DNA of 16,034 nucleotides from Paradesertivirga sp965650335 (GTDB lineage: Bacteria; Bacteroidota; Bacteroidia; Sphingobacteriales; Sphingobacteriaceae): contig CBFGOI010000110.1 of assembly GCA_965650335.1 (NCBI GenBank), positions 1-16,034 of the forward strand, given 5' to 3'. The notes beneath the pieces were generated by a model. That model was not told where the DNA came from and made no database searches. It saw only the letters and a program-made list of their open reading frames with translations. Each line of letters opens with the position of its first letter. Positions within the stretch are counted from its first letter, which is position 1. Shown piece after piece: positions 1-6,854 of this stretch. The position numbers and the translations under genes are program-made.

Positions 1-734
1 ACCGTTTATCTGAAGCTTTAATGGCAACTTATAAACTAGTTTGGGATGATTTCTGTGCGTGGTATCTTGAAATGGTAAAACCGGCTTATCAACAACCTAT
101 TGATAAAAAAACATTTGAAGCGTCAATTAATTTCTTTGAAAAAATACTTGCTCTACTGCATCCATTTATGCCATTCATTACCGAGGAGCTTTGGCACGAT
201 GAATTGTTTGGAGAACGAAGCGAACTTGATTGTTGTGTTGTTGCAAATTATCCGCGTTCTGCGAAAGTCGACGAGCAATTGCTAAAAGATGTTGAGGCAA
301 TAAAACAAACGGTCTCAGAAGTTAGAAATATTCGGAATAGCAAGCAAATTTCCCCTAAAGAAGCTTTACCGCTTGCTGTTAAAATAAACTCGGATATAGT
401 ATACGCCGACTATTTTGGTATCATTAATAAACTGGCGAATATCGCCGAAGTAACTATTGTAAACGATAAACTGGAAGGAGCTACCAATTTCATTATTGGC
501 AGAGATGAGTTTTTTGTCACTCTTGCCGGCAATATCGACGTAGAGGCCGAAAGAGAAAGAATTACAAAAGAGTTAGTTTATTTAAACGGTTTTCTAAAAT
601 CAGTTAATGCTAAATTATCCAACGAGCGGTTTGTACAGAATGCTAAGGCAGAAGTAATTGCAAACGAGAAAAACAAAAAAGCAGATGCGGAAGCCAAGAT
701 TGAAATTTTGGAAAATAATCTTAAGTCGCTTTAA
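1..734 (+). CDS. valS: Valine--tRNA ligase, C-terminal part (5' end outside window)
   Basis: This is the 3' portion of cytosolic valyl-tRNA synthetase, which charges tRNA-Val with valine. The reading frame is open from position 3 (RLSEALMATYKLVWDDF), so the gene starts upstream of the window and the ATG at 21 is internal. The visible part begins in the class Ia anticodon-binding helical domain, with the family-typical WDDFCAWYLEMVKP and HPFMPFITEELWH stretches. It ends in the C-terminal coiled-coil arm (roughly the last 65 codons, rich in Glu, Lys, Asn and Ala, starting near GNIDVEAERERITKE) that contacts tRNA in ValRS. The aminoacylation and editing domains lie outside the window. The stop is TAA at 732-734, and a 59-base gap separates it from the next gene on the same strand. 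Identification is confident. Confidence 0.96.
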   Translation, partial: RLSEALMATYKLVWDDFCAWYLEMVKPAYQQPIDKKTFEASINFFEKILALLHPFMPFITEELWHDELFGERSELDCCVVANYPRSAKVDEQLLKDVEAIKQTVSEVRNIRNSKQISPKEALPLAVKINSDIVYADYFGIINKLANIAEVTIVNDKLEGATNFIIGRDEFFVTLAGNIDVEAERERITKELVYLNGFLKSVNAKLSNERFVQNAKAEVIANEKNKKADAEAKIEILENNLKSL

Positions 735-781
735 TATTTGTAACAAGATGTTGATCTCCCGAAAATTTCCATAAACCTTTA

Positions 782-789
782 TACTTTTA
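782..789 (+). promoter_or_regulatory. Possible -7 promoter element upstream of lipoprotein gene
   Basis: TACTTTTA matches the Bacteroidota -7 consensus TAnnTTTG at all specified positions except the last. It lies 4 bases before the ATG at 794. I see no TTTG at the expected -33 position, so support is weak. Confidence 0.3.
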
Positions 790-793
790 GTGC

Positions 794-1420
794 ATGAAAC
801 ATTCTTATCTATTACTATTATTTATTGCCCTATTTGGTTGCAATGCAAAAACTGAGAAAAAAGTGGAGACCATTGACCCAAAGATTTTAATTAGTTGCGA
901 AGGTGTGGGGGATGTAAAACTAAAGGATACGTACGCCGACTTACTGAAAAAGTTAGGCGATTCTGTGCTTTCTGACCACGAAAATAATGTTGCTGGAAAA
1001 TTTACCTCTGTATGGGAGAACGATCCGCGACACATTAATATTTATTGGAATGAAAGTGAAGCTCCTTTAAAAACAATAAAATATATTGATATCGTAGATG
1101 CGATGTCTCCTTACATGACAAAAGATAGCATTGGCGTAGGTATGTCGATGAAAGATTTGGTTCGAAAAAATGGAGGAATGGCTCTCACATTTAAAAACTT
1201 CAGTGCAATGAGCGAACCGGGCGTAATAAAAGGTTTTAATAATGGTGAGATACCAACATCTAATCCTTGTTTCGGGGGAATTTTAGAATGGACGGATCAG
1301 AAACCAATTGACGTAAATGAAATGAGAGAATTTCAGGCTCAACAGGAAGTGAAATCTTTCGACCGAATTCTTCAGAGATATGATGTTGTTTTAAGCACCA
1401 TTCGAATCAGTTCGAAATAA
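794..1420 (+). CDS. Putative lipoprotein of unknown function
   Basis: The 208-residue product starts with a lipoprotein signal peptide: Lys at position 2, a hydrophobic stretch LLLLFIALFG, then Cys16 as the lipidation site (lipobox LFGC). This fixes the ATG at 794 as the start. The mature protein should be anchored in a periplasmic or outer-membrane leaflet. I recognise no enzyme domain. Two stretches, VGDVKLKDTYADLLKKLGD (about 38-56) and IGVGMSMKDLVRKNGG (about 112-127), look alike: a Val-Gly/Gly-Met lead-in, then a short helix ending in Leu-Gly or Asn-Gly. They suggest an internal duplication of a small alpha/beta unit seen in many Bacteroidota lipoproteins; this is inference. The gene follows valS on the same strand and ends just before a strong hairpin. 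Confidence 0.8.
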   Translation: MKHSYLLLLFIALFGCNAKTEKKVETIDPKILISCEGVGDVKLKDTYADLLKKLGDSVLSDHENNVAGKFTSVWENDPRHINIYWNESEAPLKTIKYIDIVDAMSPYMTKDSIGVGMSMKDLVRKNGGMALTFKNFSAMSEPGVIKGFNNGEIPTSNPCFGGILEWTDQKPIDVNEMREFQAQQEVKSFDRILQRYDVVLSTIRISSK

Positions 1421-1478
1421 TTGTTTGTCAACGATGTGCCTTATGTTTAGGCAACGAGTGTTAAATTTTAAAAATTCG

Positions 1479-1502
1479 AAAGCCGATAGAAATCGGCTTT
1501 TT
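1479..1502. terminator. Bidirectional intrinsic terminator
   Basis: A perfect 9-bp stem, AAAGCCGAT / ATCGGCTTT, with the tetraloop AGAA lies between the convergent lipoprotein gene (ends 1420) and the minus-strand gene (ends 1507). T residues follow on the plus strand, and the A-rich 5' flank gives a T-rich tail on the minus strand, so it can stop transcription from both sides. Confidence 0.85.
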
Positions 1503-1506
1503 CACG

Positions 1507-1947
1507 TTAACGGATACCTTCTACCAACCTTTTTACATGTTCTTTCACTTCCCAGCGGTTTTGCTCGCTTCCGGAATTCAGTAAATTCACATTGTGAACG
1601 TTTTCGTCTTTGGTATAAATCAGGAGCTTACAAAATTTATTGTGAATGCTTACGATGTCTTCAGAATTTATTGTGATAAGCTCGTTTTTTTCTTCAGACA
1701 AATAGATGATTTTATTGTCCGAGATCTCTAATAACAGTGGCTTTCTGTTAGTTTCCCGAACTAAATAGCGTATCGTGCCGATAATCAGTAAGGCCCCGGT
1801 TAAATAGGTGAAATATCCCGGAATTAATACAATCGCGGTTGATGTTGCAGTGATAACGGATATCCCGATAAAAATACTAACAGCCGAGAGATTCCGCTTT
1901 TGAGAGTGCGTCGATATAGAATTCTGCTTGAATAGATGGATTTGCAT
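1507..1947 (-). CDS. Small membrane protein, two helices plus a possible PH-like domain
   Basis: The 146-residue product has a polar N-terminus of about 20 residues and two adjacent hydrophobic segments (about 22-42 and 44-62), separated by a short turn containing Pro43. A soluble C-terminal part of about 80 residues follows, with alternating short strands (LLLEISDNKIIYL, KLLIYTKDENVHNVNL) and a final helix (WEVKEHVKRLVEG). Two membrane helices followed by a beta-rich pleckstrin-like half is a recurring layout of small Bacteroidota proteins, but I cannot name a family and the PH-like reading is inference. The start is an ATG. The gene is convergent with the upstream lipoprotein gene across a shared terminator, and 50 bases separate its start from the end of the next minus-strand gene, so the two could be co-transcribed. 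Confidence 0.72.
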   Translation of the reverse strand: MQIHLFKQNSISTHSQKRNLSAVSIFIGISVITATSTAIVLIPGYFTYLTGALLIIGTIRYLVRETNRKPLLLEISDNKIIYLSEEKNELITINSEDIVSIHNKFCKLLIYTKDENVHNVNLLNSGSEQNRWEVKEHVKRLVEGIR

Positions 1948-1997
1948 AGCTCTTTATTTTACAGACTGTTACGAATGTATAAATGAAGAGGTTACAA

Positions 1998-2456
1998 TTA
2001 TTTTTCAAAATGGGGTAAATTTTCTACAAATTGGTAATCGCGCCCCAATATGTTGATTTTACAGACATAATGCTGCAATCCATTACTGACAAATAGAAGG
2101 GGAACTTGATGAATAATATTGTATCTGGCAATCTGGTCAAATGTATTTTGGGTGATCTTAACCGATGGGGCTTTGCATTCTACAAGAAGGATTTTTTTGC
2201 CGTCTGTATTGAAAACCACGATATCTGTTCGTTTTTGAAGTGAGTTAAGTTTTAAGCCACCCTCAAGTTTTATTAAAGTTTTCGGGTAGCCTTTTTCCCT
2301 GATAATATATTGCACCACATGTTGCCGAACCCACTCCTCCGGCGTCAGTACCAAATATTTTCTTCTTATTTCATCGAAGATATAGTTGACGGATGCTTCC
2401 TGTTTTATTTTAAACGGATAAGAAGGAAAATTTAACGGAACCGGCTCAAAAATCAC
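1998..2456 (-). CDS. HsdR N-terminal-like (PD-(D/E)xK nuclease fold) protein
   Basis: This is a stand-alone domain resembling the N-terminal nuclease domain of type I restriction HsdR subunits (HSDR_N_2 type). About 152 residues are read from the GTG at 2456. The hallmark EEWVRQHVVQYII comes first, then the nuclease core: Asp in KRTDIVVF, the E-x-K of LLVECKAP, and the Gln helix FDQIARYN. All residues of a PD-(D/E)xK site appear intact. There is no helicase or methylase partner nearby, so a restriction role is not supported. Single-domain copies beside holA are, to my knowledge, common in Bacteroidota, with unknown function. There is no in-frame ATG. A TTG at 2483 would add nine residues, but GTG gives the N-terminus MIFEPVPLNFPSYPF, which fits relatives as I recall them. 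The gene is divergent from holA. Confidence 0.8.
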   Translation of the reverse strand: MIFEPVPLNFPSYPFKIKQEASVNYIFDEIRRKYLVLTPEEWVRQHVVQYIIREKGYPKTLIKLEGGLKLNSLQKRTDIVVFNTDGKKILLVECKAPSVKITQNTFDQIARYNIIHQVPLLFVSNGLQHYVCKINILGRDYQFVENLPHFEK

Positions 2457-2539
2457 AAAGCTAATTTCAGCAAAATCTTTCAAAGGTTTATCTTTCTTAA
2501 CCTTTTACTTTGGGCTTTTTCTTAATTTGGCAACCTGAT

Positions 2540-3568
2540 ATGACAGCTGCTGCATTACAAAACGATTTAAAAAGCCGGAAATTTAAACCCGTGTACCTTT
2601 TCCACGGTGAAGAATCTTATTACATAGATCTTTTTAGTGATTACATTGAGAATAACTTACTCACTGACGCTGAAAAAGGCTTCAATCAAACAGTGCTGTA
2701 TGGTAGAGATACCGATGTGATGGGATTGTTAAACTCGGCAAAACGATTCCCGATGATGAGTGAATATCAGCTGGTGCTTATCAAAGAAGCGCAGGAAATG
2801 AAATGGGGAAAGGAGGGGGACGATAAAAAAGCAGTTGATCCTTTATTAAATTATCTTGAGAACCCCGTTCCAAGCACAATTCTGGTTTTTTGTTTTAAGC
2901 ATGCGAAGTTCGACAAGAGAAAAAAAACATATAAAGCGATCGAGAAATCAGGAGTGGTGTTTGAATCGGCAACCATTTACGAAAATAAAGTGCCCGCTTG
3001 GGTCGAAGACTTTGTTAAAGAAAAATCTTATCGTATACACGTCAGGGCGGCCGCTATGATTGCCGAGTATCTTGGAAATGATTTGTCGAAAATTTCCAAT
3101 GAACTTGAAAAGTTAATGTTGAATGTTCCGAAAGGGCAGGAAATAACGGTTGATGATGTGCAAAATAATATAGGAATCAGTAAGGAGTACAACGTTTTCG
3201 AACTTCAGGATGCGCTTGCCAGGCGAGATCCTTTTAAAGCAAACCAGATAATTGATTACTTCGCCGCAAATCCTAAAGCAAACCCTATTCAACTAGTTTT
3301 TGGCGCTTTAAATACCTGGTTTACAAAAATTTTAAAATATCATTACGTGGCAGATAAATCTCCGCAGAATCTTGCAAGGGAGCTCGGCGTGAATCCATAT
3401 TTCTTAAAAGATTATGAACTGGCAGCCAAAAATTACGATGCGTTTAAAGTTTTCAATGTTTTTAGCTACTTGCGCGAATACGATTTAAAATCTAAAGGCG
3501 TCGATTCTTCAGGAAATACCACAGATGGAGAATTATTGAAAGAGTTGGTTTTCAAAATCATTCATTAA
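2540..3568 (+). CDS. holA: DNA polymerase III subunit delta
   Basis: This is the delta subunit of the clamp-loader complex, which opens the beta sliding clamp and, with delta-prime and tau/gamma, loads it onto primed DNA. The product is 342 residues from the ATG at 2540 (MTAAALQNDL), close to the usual family length of about 340. The N-terminal signature FKPVYLFHGEESYYID (about 15-30) is typical, followed by the AAA+-like fold (LVLIKEAQEMKWGK; STILVFCFKHAKFDKRK) and the C-terminal helical collar domain (FELQDALARRDPFKA and beyond). A TTG further upstream at 2510 is in frame but adds an atypical N-terminus, so ATG is preferred. The gene is divergent from the HsdR-N-like gene and convergent with dihydroorotase, so it is probably monocistronic. 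The 104 bases after it show no strong terminator. Confidence 0.93.
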   Translation: MTAAALQNDLKSRKFKPVYLFHGEESYYIDLFSDYIENNLLTDAEKGFNQTVLYGRDTDVMGLLNSAKRFPMMSEYQLVLIKEAQEMKWGKEGDDKKAVDPLLNYLENPVPSTILVFCFKHAKFDKRKKTYKAIEKSGVVFESATIYENKVPAWVEDFVKEKSYRIHVRAAAMIAEYLGNDLSKISNELEKLMLNVPKGQEITVDDVQNNIGISKEYNVFELQDALARRDPFKANQIIDYFAANPKANPIQLVFGALNTWFTKILKYHYVADKSPQNLARELGVNPYFLKDYELAAKNYDAFKVFNVFSYLREYDLKSKGVDSSGNTTDGELLKELVFKIIH

Positions 3569-3672
3569 AACAAATTAATCCCTATAAATAGAAATACACC
3601 ATCACTTCAGGACGAGACGTGTTTGGAGGGGTCGGGAATTTGTCAATGAGTAAAAGAGAAATTAAAGTATCT

Positions 3673-5004
3673 CTACGTGAATTGAAGTCTCCGGCCAGTT
3701 CCTGATTCAATCAATTTTCCATTTTCATAAACCACATTGCCAGAGACGATCGTGTGGCTAATAGCAGATTTAAACTCATAACCTTCAAAAGGACTCCATC
3801 CACATTTGGATATGATATTATCCCGCGAAACAAATGAATGCGCTTTCAAGTCCACTAAAACCAGGTCTGCCCAATATCCTTCCCGGATAAATCCGCGTTT
3901 TTCAACCTTAAAACAAATGGCTGGGTTATGGGCCATCTTTTCGGCAATCTTTTCGATTGATATTTCGCCTTTATGATAAAATTCCAGCATCGCCAACAGG
4001 GAATGTTGTAACAAGGGGCCTCCGGATGGAGCCTGCAAATAAGGCATCGACTTTTCTTCGATTGTATGCGGTGCGTGATCAGTAGCAATAACATCAATTC
4101 TACCGTCTAACACTGCGTCAAAAATGGCTTTCCTGTCCACTTCGGTTTTGATTGCCGGATTCCATTTTATCCAGTTTCCTTTTTTAGCATAATCTTTGTC
4201 AGAAAACCAAAGATGATGAACACAAGCCTCAGCTGTAATCCTTTTATCCTTTAATTGTATAGTATTATCAAACAAGTCTGTTTCTTTTGCAGAAGAAATG
4301 TGAAGTATATGCAAGCGTGAATTGTGTTTCTTCGCAAGCTCCACAGCAAACGAAGAAGATTTATAACAAGCCTCTGCATTCCTGATAAGCGGGTGCATTT
4401 CAGGTGTGATATTGTCTCCGTATTTTTCTTTGAATACCTCCATATTGCGTTTAATCGTTTCCTCATCTTCACAATGGGTTGCGATAAGCATAGGAGTGGA
4501 GCTAAAGATTGATTCAAGAGTTCTTTCGTTATCAACCAGCATATTGCCCGTTGAAGATCCCATGAAAATTTTTATTCCGCACACATTTTTAGGATCCGTT
4601 TTAAGCACTTCTTCCAGATTGTTATTCGTGGCTCCCATAAAAAAGGAATAATTAGCCAATGACCTTTCGGAAGCGATGTTGTATTTCTCTTCCAATAATT
4701 CCTGGGTAACAGTATTTGGAACAGTATTGGGCATCTCCATGAACGATGTAACTCCGCCAGCTACTGCAGCTCTGCTTTCTGTAAATATTTCAGCCTTGTG
4801 CGTTAATCCCGGCTCACGGAAATGTACCTGATCGTCAATACATCCCGGGAGGAGATATTTTCCTTCGGCATTAATTTCCTTATCGGCCGGTATGTTTAAT
4901 GAGGAACCGATTTGTTCGATAAATCCATTTTTAATAAATACATCGCCAACAACTTGCTGACCTTCATTAATTATTATTGCAGATTTTATAAGAAGAGAGG
5001 ACAT
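3673..5004 (-). CDS. pyrC: Dihydroorotase (class I-like amidohydrolase)
   Basis: The 443-residue cyclic amidohydrolase is expected to interconvert N-carbamoyl-aspartate and dihydroorotate, the third step of pyrimidine synthesis, in the cytosol. The TIM-barrel metal-site motifs appear in order: IDDQVHFREPG (57-66), a Lys145 in GIKIFMGSS that fits the carboxylated bridging lysine, His177 in THCED, His232/His235 in LHILHIS, and Asp309 in ATDHAPH. The first histidine of the usual HxH pair is Gln59. I recall the same Gln in other Bacteroidota dihydroorotases, so this looks like a lineage feature rather than decay. Allantoinase is the main alternative within this superfamily. The ATG start at 5004 is 45 bases downstream of a TATCTTTG promoter element. 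The gene is divergent from the helicase gene and convergent with holA. Confidence 0.88.
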   Translation of the reverse strand: MSSLLIKSAIIINEGQQVVGDVFIKNGFIEQIGSSLNIPADKEINAEGKYLLPGCIDDQVHFREPGLTHKAEIFTESRAAVAGGVTSFMEMPNTVPNTVTQELLEEKYNIASERSLANYSFFMGATNNNLEEVLKTDPKNVCGIKIFMGSSTGNMLVDNERTLESIFSSTPMLIATHCEDEETIKRNMEVFKEKYGDNITPEMHPLIRNAEACYKSSSFAVELAKKHNSRLHILHISSAKETDLFDNTIQLKDKRITAEACVHHLWFSDKDYAKKGNWIKWNPAIKTEVDRKAIFDAVLDGRIDVIATDHAPHTIEEKSMPYLQAPSGGPLLQHSLLAMLEFYHKGEISIEKIAEKMAHNPAICFKVEKRGFIREGYWADLVLVDLKAHSFVSRDNIISKCGWSPFEGYEFKSAISHTIVSGNVVYENGKLIESGTGRRLQFT

Positions 5005-5142
5005 TGGATTTACGATTTAATAATTTTTGAATTACAACTATATGGGCGCAAAGATAATACATGAGATTTACGATTTGTGGTTGCTTCAAGAAAAGACTTT
5101 TAGGATAATTCATCCATCGTAAATTAAAAATCCCAAATCCGA
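5004..5142. repeat. Three clusters of degenerate 7-bp tandem repeats (TNNGATT)
   Basis: Heptads fitting TNNGATT occur in three phased clusters between two divergent genes. On the plus strand: TTGGATT, TACGATT at 5004-5017, and TGAGATT, TACGATT, TGTGGTT at 5062-5082. On the minus strand: TCGGATT, TGGGATT, TTTAATT, TACGATG, covering 5142 down to 5115. The second cluster begins 5 bases upstream of the minus-strand TATCTTTG, and the third begins 2 bases upstream of the plus-strand TATCTTTG. Each promoter is therefore backed by an array in the same relative orientation. The function is unknown. Confidence 0.6.
5049..5056 (-). promoter_or_regulatory. -7 promoter element for dihydroorotase gene
   Basis: TATCTTTG on the minus strand exactly fits the Bacteroidota -7 consensus TAnnTTTG. 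Its 3' end is 44 bases before the dihydroorotase ATG, predicting a 5' leader of about 40 bases. No TTTG is seen at the -33 spacing. Confidence 0.65.
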
Positions 5143-5144
5143 TG

Positions 5145-5152
5145 TATCTTTG
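5145..5152 (+). promoter_or_regulatory. -7 promoter element for DEAD-box helicase gene
   Basis: TATCTTTG exactly matches TAnnTTTG and ends 4 bases before the ATG at 5157. With the consensus placed around -7, transcription would begin within a few bases of the ATG, giving a leaderless or nearly leaderless mRNA. It also rules out the in-frame ATG at 5142, which lies upstream of the element. No -33 TTTG is visible. Confidence 0.65.
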
Positions 5153-5156
5153 CGGC

Positions 5157-6539
5157 ATGGCGCAATCTTTTGAAGATTTTAAACTGAACCCCCAAATTTT
5201 GAATGCGATCGCAGATGCGGGCTTCACAATTCCAACCCCAATTCAGCAAAAGGCAATTGCACCTGCTTTATCAGGTCAGGATTTAATGGGCATCGCGCAA
5301 ACCGGCACGGGCAAAACTGCGGCTTTCGTTTTGCCCATACTCATGAAGCTTAAATATGCACAGGGCAATGATGCGAGGGCTCTTATTTTAGCTCCGACGC
5401 GTGAACTAGCCATGCAGATTGAAGAAAATATCAAGCTTTTTGCCAAATATACCGACTTAAGAACCGTCGTAATTTATGGAGGTTTAGGTCCGAAAGGACA
5501 GAAAGAGAAGCTTGCTAAAGGCCTGGATATTTTGGTTGCTACCCCAGGTCGTTTTCTTGATTTATACCTTTCGGGAGATATAAATACCAGATCCATTCAG
5601 TTTATGGTTATGGATGAGGCTGATAAAATGGTTGATATGGGCTTTATCGGCTCAATCCATCGCATCCTGGAAGTTGTTCCGCGTAAGCGACAAAACCTGC
5701 TTTTTTCGGCAACGATGAGCGACCTGGTACATAAAATTGCTGGTGATTTTCTGAAGTTTCCAACTATCATCGAAGCGTCCGCACCTGCCACACCTGCACA
5801 ATCGGTAAACCAGGTTTTGTACTACGTACCAAACACTAAAACTAAAATAAACCTGCTTCAATATTTGCTAAAGGGGGAGGAGTTTAACAGGCTGATAATC
5901 TTTTGTAAAACAAAAACTACCGCCGATAACATATTTAAATTTTTAGAGCGCAGATTTGCCTTGGATGAAATCCGGGTGATCCACGCCAATAAGGGTCAAA
6001 ATACCAGAATCAATTCAATCAATGCATTCAAAGAAGGCGGTGTCAGAGTTTTGGTTGCCACTGATGTAGCTTCCCGCGGAATCGATGTAAGTGAAGTAAG
6101 TCACGTAATAAATTTTGACGTGCCGATCATCATTGAAGATTATGTGCATAGAATTGGAAGAACCGGTCGGGCTAATAATATCGGAGACGCTATAACCTTC
6201 TGTAATGAAGCTGAAAAGTATTACGTTGAAAAGATCGAGAAACTAATAAAGCAGCAAATTCCTGTTCAGGAGATTCCTGCGGAGGTTTTTATCGAAGAAA
6301 CACCGTATCAGGAACGCCAGGATATTGCAAAGGAAATTGACAATCAAAAGCGAAAAGAAGATCCGGATTTTAAGGGCGCTTTTCACGAGAAGAAAAATGC
6401 AAAAGTGATTGCACAAAAGATAGCCAAGTCAAAGCTCGAAGCAAGTAATAAAGCCGGAACCGGAAAGGCGAAGAAATCAGCGAAAGTATCGAGCAGTGTA
6501 AAAGGCGGCTATAAAGGAAATAGCAGGAGGAAGTATTGA
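5157..6539 (+). CDS. DEAD-box ATP-dependent RNA helicase
   Basis: The 460-residue cytosolic helicase belongs to the RhlE/CshA-like group, which unwinds structured RNA in ribosome assembly or RNA decay. All core motifs are present in order: Q motif (Phe5 to Gln30), motif I AQTGTGKT (47-54), PTREL (80-84), GG (108-109), TPGR (129-132), DEAD (153-156), SAT (184-186), then in the second RecA domain DVASRGID (303-310) and HRIGRTGR (331-338). The tail after about residue 375 is charged and ends strongly basic (KAKKSAKVSSS, then RRKY), as expected for RNA binding. I could not assign a specific paralogue. The ATG at 5157 is chosen over 5142 because the promoter element TATCTTTG covers the codons between them and MAQSFEDF is the usual family N-terminus. 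Its stop overlaps the start of the next small gene. Confidence 0.94.
   Translation: MAQSFEDFKLNPQILNAIADAGFTIPTPIQQKAIAPALSGQDLMGIAQTGTGKTAAFVLPILMKLKYAQGNDARALILAPTRELAMQIEENIKLFAKYTDLRTVVIYGGLGPKGQKEKLAKGLDILVATPGRFLDLYLSGDINTRSIQFMVMDEADKMVDMGFIGSIHRILEVVPRKRQNLLFSATMSDLVHKIAGDFLKFPTIIEASAPATPAQSVNQVLYYVPNTKTKINLLQYLLKGEEFNRLIIFCKTKTTADNIFKFLERRFALDEIRVIHANKGQNTRINSINAFKEGGVRVLVATDVASRGIDVSEVSHVINFDVPIIIEDYVHRIGRTGRANNIGDAITFCNEAEKYYVEKIEKLIKQQIPVQEIPAEVFIEETPYQERQDIAKEIDNQKRKEDPDFKGAFHEKKNAKVIAQKIAKSKLEASNKAGTGKAKKSAKVSSSVKGGYKGNSRRKY
6525..6530 (+). promoter_or_regulatory. Shine-Dalgarno-like AGGAGG before a TTG start
   Basis: AGGAGG lies 5 bases upstream of the TTG at 6536. Good Shine-Dalgarno sequences are rare in Bacteroidota, so it helps to support the TTG start of the small membrane protein. 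It also encodes part of the helicase's Arg-rich tail, so coincidence is possible. Confidence 0.4.
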
Positions 6540-6793
6540 AGCTGCGGTTGACTCCTTTAAATATACTTACATCAGTAATAGTAGTGAGTATAATTTACTT
6601 ACTCATATATAGAGATACAGAAGGCTGGAGAGTTTTGGGCACTATTCCCTTAATACTTTTGGCAGTTTTAAGTTTTATCACGGACCTTCTCTTCCGAAGA
6701 TTTATAAAGGATATAAAACGCATTTGGATTATAGAGCTAGTATTTATCATCTTTGCGGCAATATTGATGCTTCTGATTCAAGGTTTGAAGTAA
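6536..6793 (+). CDS. Small three-helix membrane protein, unknown function
   Basis: The 85-residue product has three predicted membrane segments (about 9-25, 34-53 and 63-82), with the second and third separated by a basic stretch (RRFIKDIKR). I do not recognise a family. The start appears to be TTG at 6536, which overlaps the TGA stop of the helicase gene (6537-6539). Five bases upstream of it is AGGAGG (6525-6530), an unusually good Shine-Dalgarno match for a Bacteroidota gene and also part of the helicase coding sequence. There is no in-frame ATG before the last few residues. The overlap suggests translational coupling to the helicase. The sustained hydrophobic pattern in frame supports a real gene, but the start codon is uncertain. 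Confidence 0.65.
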   Translation: MKLRLTPLNILTSVIVVSIIYLLIYRDTEGWRVLGTIPLILLAVLSFITDLLFRRFIKDIKRIWIIELVFIIFAAILMLLIQGLK

Positions 6794-6841
6794 AAAATGA
6801 AAAATAGAAAATCAGTGCAATCACCCAAGTCAGTGTAATTA
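6791..6841 (+). repeat. A-rich heptads followed by two CAGTGnAATnA units
   Basis: The gap before gldC opens with the heptads TAAAAAA, TGAAAAA, TAGAAAA, the first beginning with the stop codon of the upstream gene. Two similar 13-mers follow, ATCAGTGCAATCA (6811-6823) and GTCAGTGTAATTA (6829-6841), which match at 10 of 13 positions with an 18-base period. They resemble short repeats I recall as widespread between genes in Bacteroidota genomes. No function can be assigned. Confidence 0.45.
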
Positions 6842-6854
6842 TAGTACAATAATA

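Noticed and set aside
1425..1676. Plus-strand open frame across the gap after the lipoprotein gene
   Set aside because: It runs through the bidirectional terminator hairpin and antisense to the two-helix membrane protein gene; the Cys/Arg-rich product looks spurious.
2456..2484. Minus-strand TTTG-N17-TAGCTTTG as a promoter for the HsdR-N-like gene
   Set aside because: It resembles the consensus but ends on the preferred GTG start codon, so transcription would begin inside the gene with no later start codon available; probably coincidental.
3657..3676. AGAGA / TCTCT stem between holA and dihydroorotase as a terminator
   Set aside because: A five-base stem with a ten-base loop and no T-run is not convincing.
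4324..4651. Plus-strand open frames opposite dihydroorotase
   Set aside because: They are antisense shadows of a clearly conserved gene, with no recognisable protein features.
5142..5156. In-frame ATG at 5142 as an upstream start of the DEAD-box gene
   Set aside because: The exact promoter element TATCTTTG lies at 5145-5152, downstream of that ATG, and the extra residues do not fit the family N-terminus.
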